This document shows positions 1-7,191 of a stretch of DNA of 64,000 nucleotides, piece after piece. The notes under the pieces are model-generated. The model was not told the DNA's origin, searched no databases, and saw only the letters and a program-made list of their open reading frames with translations. The DNA comes from Nodosilinea sp. WJT8-NPBG4 (GTDB lineage Bacteria; Cyanobacteriota; Cyanobacteriia; Phormidesmidales; Phormidesmidaceae). The DNA is taken from assembly GCA_019359285.1 (NCBI GenBank), contig JAHHHQ010000025.1:186001-250000 (forward strand), given 5' to 3'. The number at the start of each line of letters is the position of its first letter. Position 1 is the first letter of the stretch. The position numbers and the translations under genes are program-made.

Positions 1-1
1 G

Positions 2-2095
2 CGAGCCAACCTAGCCCAGCCCTATCTGCATGCTGCTTACCGCGCCTATGCCCACTGGGGGGCAAAAGCCAAAACTCAACAGCTCGAAGCCCTCTACCCC
101 AAGGCATTGCAGGCGATGGCGGGGCTGCCCGCGCCGGGGGTGCTCAGCGCTAGCGATGAGATCAGCAGCTGCACTAGCGATACCGCCGCCCTTGATTTGG
201 CCGCCGTGATTCAGGCGTCCCAGGCCATCTCCCAAGAACTGCGGCCCGATCAGCTGATCGTCACCCTGATGCAGCTGGTGCTAGAAAGTGCCGGGGCCGA
301 ACGCGGGGCCTTAGTTTTACGCCAGGCCGATCAGCTCGTCGTGGTAGCCCAGTGTCTCAGCGGCGCAACCTGCCGGGTAGATCTGGTGCCCCTGCAAACC
401 AGCCGCCGCCTGCCGGTGAGCCTGATTCACTTTGTCGATCGCACCGCTGCACCATTGGTGATCGACGACATGCGGGTCGAACCGCGCTTTGCCACCGACC
501 CTTACCTGGTGCACCACTCACCCAAATCGGTGTTGGGGCTGCCGTTGATTCAAAAAAACCAGACGATGGGCGTGCTTTATCTGGAGAATAGTCTGACTAC
601 GGGAGCGTTTACCCGCGATCGCATCCAGGTGTTAGACATTCTCTGTGCCCAGGCCGCCATTTCCTTTGAGAATGCCAATCTCTACCAAAACCTGGAACTA
701 AGCAACCGAACGCTGCAGCAGTCGCTGACGAATCTGCAAAAAACCCAGGCGCAGCTGATCCAGGCTACCGATAAGCTTCAGCACGACGCCCTCTACGACG
801 GCCTCACCAACCTGCCCAATCGCGCCTGCTTCCTCAATCTGCTCAACCACGCCATTCAGATGAGCGCCCAACACCCCAAGCGGCTCTACGCGGTGCTGTT
901 TATGGATCTCGACCGCTTCAAAAACATCAACGACAGCCTGGGCCATTTGGTCGGCGACGAGTTCCTCAAACTGGCCAGTCAACGGCTGCAATGCTGTGTA
1001 GGTTCTGCCGATGTGGTCGCGCGGTTTGGCGGCGACGAGTTTGCCATCTTGCTCGAAGGTTTGCAGTGCCCCGATGATGCCCTGGCGATCGCCCAGCGCA
1101 TTCAAGACCAGTTTTCGCTGGCCTTTCGGGTGAGCGATTACGAAGTCTTTTCCACCGCCAGCACCGGCATTACCTACAGCACCCTCAACTATCAGATAGC
1201 TACCCACGTGCTGCGCGATGCCGACATTGCCCTCTACCAGGCCAAGGCCAAGGGCAGAAACCAGTACGTGGTGTTTGACCCCGCTATGCAAACTCAGATC
1301 ACCCAGCGGCTCCAGCTGGAGAGCGACCTGCGGCGAGCCATTGAGGCCCAAGAGTTTTGTCTCTACTACCAGCCGATCGTTTCTCTAGCTACCGGCCAGG
1401 TGCGCGGCTTTGAAGCCCTGGTGCGCTGGCAACACCCCACCCGTGGGTTAATTTCTCCCCTAGAGTTTATCCCGGTGGCCGAAGAAACCGGGCTGATTGG
1501 CCCGATCGGCTGGTGGGTGCTCGAAACCGCCTGTCAGCAGCTCATGCATTGGCAGGCGGTCTCCCCTGCGGTGCTGCTGACCATGAACGTCAATCTGTCC
1601 GCCATGCAGCTGAAGCAGCCTGAGCTGATCGAGCGGCTAGAGGTTGTACTACAGGCCACCCAAATTCCTCGGCATTGCCTCAAACTAGAGATTACTGAAA
1701 GCTGCATCCTCGACACCTTCACCTGCGAGGCTCAGTCGCTCAAGCGGCTCAAGGCCCTGGGCGTGCGGCTCTGCATTGACGACTTTGGCACGGGCTACTC
1801 ATCCCTCAGCCGCCTGCACGAGTTTCCCATCGACACCCTCAAAATCGACCGCTCCTTTGTGCAGCGCCTCAGCCCTACCGGGCCAGACAGCCAAACCTCC
1901 CTGGAGACGGTGCAGATGATTCTCACCCTGGCCCACAGCCTAGATATAGACGTGGTTGCCGAAGGCATCGAAACCGCTGCCGAACTCGCCATTCTCAAAC
2001 AGCTGAGATGCGAATTTGGTCAAGGCTATTGGTTTGCCCCGCCCCTAGTCACAGAGGCGGCTGCCCAGTGGCTGCACCCGGCAAAGGGAGAGTAG
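2..2095 (+). CDS. GAF-GGDEF-EAL signalling protein, C-terminal part (cut by window edge)
   Basis: The frame is open from the left edge, so the true start lies outside; an internal ATG at 107 is probably not the start. The first ~35 codons resemble the segment that follows the AAA ATPase/TPR part of the large cyanobacterial Ser/Thr kinase-ATPase-GAF proteins. Then come a GAF domain (about nt 200-680), a short coiled coil, a GGDEF domain with intact RFGGDEF (1020-1040) and an EAL domain with FEALVRW (about 1408-1430), the glutamate-rich LEITES and DDFGTGYSSL. By family, GGDEF makes and EAL degrades cyclic-di-GMP; both sites look intact, so net activity cannot be told. The upstream kinase/ATPase part is inferred from a short stretch only. 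Confidence 0.85.
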   Translation, partial: RANLAQPYLHAAYRAYAHWGAKAKTQQLEALYPKALQAMAGLPAPGVLSASDEISSCTSDTAALDLAAVIQASQAISQELRPDQLIVTLMQLVLESAGAERGALVLRQADQLVVVAQCLSGATCRVDLVPLQTSRRLPVSLIHFVDRTAAPLVIDDMRVEPRFATDPYLVHHSPKSVLGLPLIQKNQTMGVLYLENSLTTGAFTRDRIQVLDILCAQAAISFENANLYQNLELSNRTLQQSLTNLQKTQAQLIQATDKLQHDALYDGLTNLPNRACFLNLLNHAIQMSAQHPKRLYAVLFMDLDRFKNINDSLGHLVGDEFLKLASQRLQCCVGSADVVARFGGDEFAILLEGLQCPDDALAIAQRIQDQFSLAFRVSDYEVFSTASTGITYSTLNYQIATHVLRDADIALYQAKAKGRNQYVVFDPAMQTQITQRLQLESDLRRAIEAQEFCLYYQPIVSLATGQVRGFEALVRWQHPTRGLISPLEFIPVAEETGLIGPIGWWVLETACQQLMHWQAVSPAVLLTMNVNLSAMQLKQPELIERLEVVLQATQIPRHCLKLEITESCILDTFTCEAQSLKRLKALGVRLCIDDFGTGYSSLSRLHEFPIDTLKIDRSFVQRLSPTGPDSQTSLETVQMILTLAHSLDIDVVAEGIETAAELAILKQLRCEFGQGYWFAPPLVTEAAAQWLHPAKGE

Positions 2096-2130
2096 TAGTC
2101 TGCCAATCCAAAGGTGACCGGTTAGTGGGG
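2094..2130 (+). repeat. Dispersed repeat, copy 1 (partner at 59025-59061)
   Basis: A 37-nt block beginning agtagtctgccaatcc starts at the stop of the GGDEF-EAL gene. It matches 59025-59061 at 31 of 37 positions in the same orientation. Both copies are followed 80-120 nt later by a caccctaaacc-like segment, which suggests a small non-coding repeat family with a decayed interior. Confidence 0.55.
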
Positions 2131-2269
2131 ATTCAAAGTTGTGCAATGCCCCTACAAACCGGGTGTAACCCAATAAGATTCGGTATTAATATCAGGTTCA
2201 TGACTTGGCTTGAATCCGACACCTCAAACCCTAAACCGTGGCTGTTAAAGCCTGTCACAGTCAGCTTGG

Positions 2270-4234
2270 TCAAGCCTTAGGGACATGGCTGAGCTGATAG
2301 CGGCCCAGCGCCATCAGCGGAAAATGGTGGCGGTAAAGGTGATAGCGAATGTAAAAGTGGCGCGGAAAGCCAGTGCCGGTAAACTCCTGTTCCTCCCACG
2401 TGCCCTCGGGCGTCTGAGTCTTAATCAGATAGTGAATGCCTTTCTCGATCGCCGACTCTGCGGCGGCTCCAGAACCACCGGCGTCGAGTAGCCCCAGCAG
2501 CGCCCAAGCGGTTTGAGAGGGCGTGCTCGGCCCCTGGCCTTTGAGGGTGGGGTCGTCGTAGCTGCGGCAGGTTTCGCCCCAGCCGCCATCGGGGTTTTGG
2601 CAGCTGATGAGCCAATTTACTCCGCGGACGATCGCCCCCTGACAGCGTTCTGGCGCGATCAAAGCCAGGGCCGATAGCGCTCCGCTAGTGCCATAGAGGT
2701 AGTTGACCCCCCAACGGCCAAACCAGCTGCCGTCGGCCTCCTGTTCATTGAGCAGAAAGGCTAGGCCCCGTTCGAGCCGCTGGGCGCTGAGGTCGCTGGC
2801 GTAGTGGCTGGCGAGGTCGGGTTCGCGGCAGAGGCGACCGTGCATCTCCAGTACCCGAGCGGTGATGTCGGCGGTGCTGGGGTCGATCATCGCTTTGAGG
2901 TCGCCGTAGGGAACGGCATTGATCCAATCCTGATCGTTGTCGATGTCGAAGGCGGCCCAGCCCCCGGTTTTGCACTGCATGGTGGCTACCCAGCGCACGG
3001 CACGGGCGATCGCCTCGCGTTTCAGGGCCTCGTCGGGCAGGGTGACGTCTTGTAGGGCCATCGCCACCACCGCCGTGTCGTCCACATCAGGATAGAAGCG
3101 GTTCTCAAACTCAAAGGCCCAGCCCCCCGGCTGACCCTGGGGATTTTTGACGATCCAGTCGCCGTAGTCTAAGATTTGCTTCTCTAGCAGCCATTCGCCC
3201 GCCTGCACTAGGCTGGGGTGGTCGGGGGCCAGGCCCGAATCGGTGAGCGATCGCATCCCCAGCGCCGTATCCCACACGGGGGAGACGCAGGCCTGCACCC
3301 AGTAGGTGTCGTCGGTTTCCACCGCGAAGTTATCGATCGCCCGCAGGCCGCGCCGCACCACCGGATCGTTCACGTCGTAGCCGAGACAGCGCAGGGCCAG
3401 CATCGAGTTCAGCATGGCGGGGATAATGCCGCCCCAGTCGCCAGTGGCTTCCTGCCGTTCTAAAATCCACCGCTCGGCTTTGCGCAGGCCCTCGTCACGA
3501 AACGGGGTGAAGCTAATTGATTCGGCAAACTTAAACGCGCCATCCAGCCAGATGAAAACATCGCTCCAATCGCCCGCTTTGGGCAGTTCCCAGCGCACGT
3601 TACCGATGCCCTCGGCGTAGAGTTCATCTAAGTTGACGGCGGGCTCAATCTTGTAGACCGGCTTTTGATCAAAGACGACCAGCAGCGGCACGGTGCTGCC
3701 CCGCGCCCAGCTCGACAGTTCGTAGATGGTGAAGGGCGAGGGCGACTCTAGCAACATGACCCAGGCGGGCAGCGAGGGCAGGCCGCGCCAGTCGTAGCAG
3801 CCGATTAGGGCCAGGTGCAGCTTGGTGAAAATGCGGGTTTTGCTGATGCCGCCGCGGCTGAGAATAAAGTCTTTCGCCTTTAGCAGGGCCGGATCGCTGG
3901 CGGGTACGCCCAGCACGCGCAGCGCCATGTAGGCCTCGACGGAGGTGCTGAGGTCGCCGCCGTCGCCATAAAACAGTTCCCACCCGCCGTGGTCGCGCTG
4001 GTGCGATCGCAAATAGTGTTCCGCCTTAGCCAGGGGGCGATCGCCGTCGGTGCCCCAAATCTTGTGCAGCAGAATGATCTCGGCGGTGATGGTGACATTA
4101 GACTCTAGCTCTGCCCACCAGTAGCCGTCGGGGTGCTGTAGGGCCAGCAGGTAATTTTGCGCGGCGGCGATTCCCTCAGGGATCGCCGAATCAAGTCCGG
4201 TTAGCTGCTGCGGTTCTTGAGTCTGCATGGGCAC
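2270..4234 (-). CDS. shc: Squalene-hopene cyclase
   Basis: Cyclises squalene to hopene/hopanol, the committed step of hopanoid synthesis, as a monotopic membrane enzyme. The 654-residue product has the usual family length. It carries the catalytic acid motif DVDDTA at residues 383-388 and many QW-type repeats (for example QHPDGYWWAE near 33, RQEATGDWGG near 260, QNPDGGWGE in the C-terminal third). ATG 4234 gives the typical N-terminus just ahead of the first QW repeat. It is divergent from hpnB across about 150 nt that must hold both promoters, and convergent with the GGDEF-EAL gene. Sqs, HpnH, HpnG and HpnO are encoded nearby. Confidence 0.97.
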   Translation of the reverse strand: MPMQTQEPQQLTGLDSAIPEGIAAAQNYLLALQHPDGYWWAELESNVTITAEIILLHKIWGTDGDRPLAKAEHYLRSHQRDHGGWELFYGDGGDLSTSVEAYMALRVLGVPASDPALLKAKDFILSRGGISKTRIFTKLHLALIGCYDWRGLPSLPAWVMLLESPSPFTIYELSSWARGSTVPLLVVFDQKPVYKIEPAVNLDELYAEGIGNVRWELPKAGDWSDVFIWLDGAFKFAESISFTPFRDEGLRKAERWILERQEATGDWGGIIPAMLNSMLALRCLGYDVNDPVVRRGLRAIDNFAVETDDTYWVQACVSPVWDTALGMRSLTDSGLAPDHPSLVQAGEWLLEKQILDYGDWIVKNPQGQPGGWAFEFENRFYPDVDDTAVVAMALQDVTLPDEALKREAIARAVRWVATMQCKTGGWAAFDIDNDQDWINAVPYGDLKAMIDPSTADITARVLEMHGRLCREPDLASHYASDLSAQRLERGLAFLLNEQEADGSWFGRWGVNYLYGTSGALSALALIAPERCQGAIVRGVNWLISCQNPDGGWGETCRSYDDPTLKGQGPSTPSQTAWALLGLLDAGGSGAAAESAIEKGIHYLIKTQTPEGTWEEQEFTGTGFPRHFYIRYHLYRHHFPLMALGRYQLSHVPKA

Positions 4235-4385
4235 CCCTCACGGTCAAAACGCTATGGTCACTGGGGCAGCATAATGCAAATGCTCCCGCCAGGGAAAGAT
4301 AGCTGACGTGGACGGTATGAATTCTGACCGTATTTGGCAGTAGGTTCGCATTTAGCAACTGATTTATGATGCGGAAGACCAATCA

Positions 4386-5573
4386 GTGTACACAAAGCCG
4401 ATGGCAATCTTAGCGTTGAGCCTGACGAGTCTAGCGCTCCTGATTTGGATTGGGATGCTGCTGTTTTGGGGCCAGTTTTGGCGGGCTGACCAGCGGCTTG
4501 ATTCCGAGAGCCTGGAGCCCCTAGCCACCTGGCCAACGGTGGCAGTGGTGATTCCAGCCCGCAATGAGGCGGAGCTGATTGGGGTGGCGGTGCGATCGCA
4601 CCTCACACAAACCTACCCCGGCAGCCTACAAGTAGTGCTGGTGGATGACCAGAGCAACGATGGTACGGCAGCGGTGGCGCGGAAAAGTGCGATTGCGGTA
4701 AACCAATCCGATCGCCTCACGGTGCTCTCAGGTGCAGCCCTCCCTGCTGGTTGGGCTGGCAAGCTCTGGGCAATGGAGCAGGGGTTTCGCTACCTGGCGT
4801 CGCAGCCTATCCCACCCGACTATGTGCTGTTTACCGATGCCGATATAGAGCACGATGTTGCTAGCCTGCAACAGTTGGTGACCAAGGCCGAGCGCGATTG
4901 GCTCGACCTGGTATCGCTGATGGTGCAGCTCCGCTGTGAGAGTTTTTGGGAACGGTTGCTGATTCCGGCGTTTATCTTCTTTTTTCAGCTGCTCTATCCC
5001 TTCCCCTGGGTGAACAACCCCCAAAAGCAGACCGCAGCGGCAGCGGGAGGCTGCGCCCTGATCCGCTTCAACGCCCTTCAGCAGATCAACGGGCTTCAGT
5101 CCATTCGCCAGGCCCTGATTGACGACTGTGCCCTAGGAGCGGCGGTCAAAGCCAACGGACCCATCTGGCTCGGCCTCAGCACCACTATCCACAGCCTCCG
5201 CCCCTACCCCGATCTGCATAGCATTTGGACGATGATTACGCGCAGCGCCTACACCCAGCTCAACTACTCGCCGTGGCTGCTGCTCGGTACGGTCTTTGGC
5301 ATGCTGCTGGTCTATCTGGTCGCTCCTCTAGGGGTGGTTTTGGGAGTGATTTGGGGCGACTCCGCCCTGACGCTAACGGGGTTGGCGGGGTGGCTGCTGA
5401 TGGCTCTAGCTTACTGGCCGACGCTGAAACTCTATGGCGGCAAGCGATCGCTAGCGCTGGCTCTGCCGTTAATTGCCCTGCTCTACACGCTGATGACGCT
5501 AGATTCGGCACGGCGGCACTGGGCGGGGCAAGGCGGGGCTTGGAAGGGACGGGTTTATAGCGATCTGGGGTAG
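4386..5573 (+). CDS. hpnB: Hopene-associated glycosyltransferase HpnB
   Basis: GT2-family membrane glycosyltransferase of the hopanoid-associated HpnB type. Seen: an N-terminal membrane segment (about 6-28), a GT-A core starting VVIPARNEAE (about 54), VLVDDQSNDGT, the metal-binding DADIEH (about 150), a DDCALG acceptor-side motif, and three or four C-terminal membrane segments. Family: HpnB is a marker of hopanoid loci but its sugar donor and acceptor are not established. The longest frame starts with GTG at 4386, with ggaag upstream; ATG 4401 is an alternative, losing five residues. Divergent from shc. Confidence 0.88.
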   Translation: MYTKPMAILALSLTSLALLIWIGMLLFWGQFWRADQRLDSESLEPLATWPTVAVVIPARNEAELIGVAVRSHLTQTYPGSLQVVLVDDQSNDGTAAVARKSAIAVNQSDRLTVLSGAALPAGWAGKLWAMEQGFRYLASQPIPPDYVLFTDADIEHDVASLQQLVTKAERDWLDLVSLMVQLRCESFWERLLIPAFIFFFQLLYPFPWVNNPQKQTAAAAGGCALIRFNALQQINGLQSIRQALIDDCALGAAVKANGPIWLGLSTTIHSLRPYPDLHSIWTMITRSAYTQLNYSPWLLLGTVFGMLLVYLVAPLGVVLGVIWGDSALTLTGLAGWLLMALAYWPTLKLYGGKRSLALALPLIALLYTLMTLDSARRHWAGQGGAWKGRVYSDLG

Positions 5574-5638
5574 GGGTTAGCTTCGGTAGTTTATGCAGGG
5601 CGATGGTCGAAACTACTCGCTTAGGATGTTGGATATGG

Positions 5639-6094
5639 TTAAGTAGGGGAAATATCCTGCCACAAACTAGCTGTGATAAACCTAGACAGATGACCTATGT
5701 TTGTCGTTGCAATCACCACATCTGAAACGCCTAATGTCATAGCCTGAGCGATCAGAATCATGTCACCATCAATCGTTTTATCGCCTGCTGTCGGCTGTCC
5801 CTGCTGTCGAGCCTGTGCCCAGAGCTCAGCTCCTTGACGCATAGAAGACGTTGTAATTGGTAGATATTCAAGCAGCTGAGATAAACTATTTAACCGTGCA
5901 AGCCCTTTCTTTTTATTCGCTCGCAGTAGCTCACGACGAACTTCATAATCCGCGATTTCTGGAACGATAATGCGGTTTCCCGCTTTGATATGAGATTGAA
6001 GCCACTGATTACAAGCGACACCCTGAGGGGAGAGCCTTGGATTAGTAATTAGCCCAACTGGGCCTGTATCTAACACGACAACCCGATTCACCAA
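5639..6094 (-). CDS. PIN-domain toxin (VapC-like)
   Basis: A 151-residue PIN nuclease. Seen: VVLDTGPVGLI at the N-terminus with the first metal-binding Asp, VPEIADYEVRREL with the mid-domain acidic residue, and DGDMILIAQA with the C-terminal Asp pair. Family: VapC-type PIN proteins cleave tRNA or mRNA and are held inactive by a cognate antitoxin. Its start overlaps the end of the antitoxin gene by 7 nt, so the two are translationally coupled. It lies between hpnB and hpnG. The VapC assignment is inferred from the operon; the exact PIN subfamily is not resolved. Confidence 0.8.
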   Translation of the reverse strand: MVNRVVVLDTGPVGLITNPRLSPQGVACNQWLQSHIKAGNRIIVPEIADYEVRRELLRANKKKGLARLNSLSQLLEYLPITTSSMRQGAELWAQARQQGQPTAGDKTIDGDMILIAQAMTLGVSDVVIATTNIGHLSRFITASLWQDISPT

Positions 6095-6372
6095 GTAATA
6101 CCTTTCATCTCAAGTGGGAACAACTTGCGATCGGAAAGTCGATCTTCATCTAATACCTGGAGCAAATATTGATCTGTAGCTTGTTGATCTTCAACATCCT
6201 CATCTTCGAGCCAGGACTGAAGTATGTCGACAGCTTCGGCCCCTTTCTGTTGGAGCAGAATTGATTGGGTCAAAAGTTGCAGCGTCATAGCTTCAACCGA
6301 TAGACCTTTTTGCTCGGCTTCCTGCAAAAGGTACTGCTCCAGTTCAAAGGGAAGATCTAGGGTTAAGGTCAT
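6088..6372 (-). CDS. Antitoxin partner of the PIN toxin
   Basis: A 94-residue acidic protein directly upstream of, and overlapping, the PIN gene. The first ~45 residues (TLTLDLPFELEQYLLQEAE, then a helix-rich stretch) resemble a short ribbon-helix-helix DNA-binding part; the C-terminal half is strongly acidic (WLEDEDVEDQQ), as expected of a toxin-neutralising tail. Family: such antitoxins bind the toxin and autorepress the operon. Position and overlap carry most of the assignment. The 147 nt between it and hpnG hold only a 35-codon GTG-initiated frame of no recognised family. Confidence 0.72.
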   Translation of the reverse strand: MTLTLDLPFELEQYLLQEAEQKGLSVEAMTLQLLTQSILLQQKGAEAVDILQSWLEDEDVEDQQATDQYLLQVLDEDRLSDRKLFPLEMKGITW

Positions 6373-6519
6373 AGGTCTTTTGAGACACTTTCACTAGTAA
6401 TTTTAACGCTGCTTAGCTGAAGCAGCGAATCCATTCCTGTTTCAGCCTTGAGGTTGCTAACTCGGCAGTATAGACATTGGCAACAACCATCTTTGGTTCC
6501 TCTACCTTAGGAGCAGTCT

Positions 6520-7191
6520 TCACTGTTGAAATAGGACTAGCGTGATCTGCTCCAGGGTTTTGAGCGCCTGGAGTGAGCCGCTAATAAACTTTAAAGCCGC
6601 AACCGGGCGTTTCAAAAAGCTGCGGGCAAGAGTGTCAGCGCGAAGTTTGCCGTCTGGGCCGATCGCACCCGATATATCCGGCAAATCGTGGCTACAGTCG
6701 TCGCTGATTACCCGCAGAATGGCGACTTTGGCCTGGGGCATGGCCTCCAGCAGTACGGCACTTTCCATATCCACCACAGCGGCCTGGTAGCGATTGCCCA
6801 GCCTCCCCTTTTCTGCCACGGTGGTGATGACGCGATCGCATGTCACTCCCCTCTCTACAGAAACTCCAAGACGTTGGGCTAGCTCGTCGGTGAGGGTGCG
6901 ATCGCAGGGGTAGCCCTTCGCACCATCACCCGCAGACGCATCCCAAACCTGCTCAAGCAGCAGCCCGTCTCCCACCGAATGCTGGGGCGACAGGCTGCCG
7001 CCTAGGCCAATCAACAGAATTCCCTGGTCTTCAAAACGCGATCGGTCTTCCCAGGTTTCTAAGAACGCTCGAAACGCCGCTGGCCCTGCTGGAACCGCAA
7101 CTACTGGGGGCGCATGGGGAACTGCCTTCAGGCCCCGCATCACCGCCTGATATTCGGCTCCTGCCGGCACGAGAATCACCTGAATTGGCAT
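6520..7191 (-). CDS. hpnG: Hopanoid-associated nucleosidase/phosphorylase HpnG
   Basis: Member of the MTA/SAH nucleosidase-purine phosphorylase fold. In hopanoid pathways HpnG removes adenine from adenosylhopane, giving a ribosylhopane. Seen: LIGLGGSLSP near the N-terminus and VVDMESAVLLEAM, whose MES stretch binds the ribose, followed by ILRVISDDCSHD, the catalytic Asp region. ATG 7191 is chosen because it overlaps the stop of the RND gene as TAATG, a classic coupling arrangement; a longer frame to 7221 would run 31 nt into that gene. About 223 residues, normal for HpnG. HpnH, its upstream enzyme, is at 15450. Confidence 0.85.
   Translation of the reverse strand: MPIQVILVPAGAEYQAVMRGLKAVPHAPPVVAVPAGPAAFRAFLETWEDRSRFEDQGILLIGLGGSLSPQHSVGDGLLLEQVWDASAGDGAKGYPCDRTLTDELAQRLGVSVERGVTCDRVITTVAEKGRLGNRYQAAVVDMESAVLLEAMPQAKVAILRVISDDCSHDLPDISGAIGPDGKLRADTLARSFLKRPVAALKFISGSLQALKTLEQITLVLFQQ

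Noticed and set aside
698..1351. 217-codon minus frame opposite the GGDEF domain
   Set aside because: Shadow of a strongly supported GGDEF coding region.
6411..6520. 35-codon GTG-initiated frame between hpnG and the antitoxin gene
   Set aside because: Too short and without family character or clear ribosome site.
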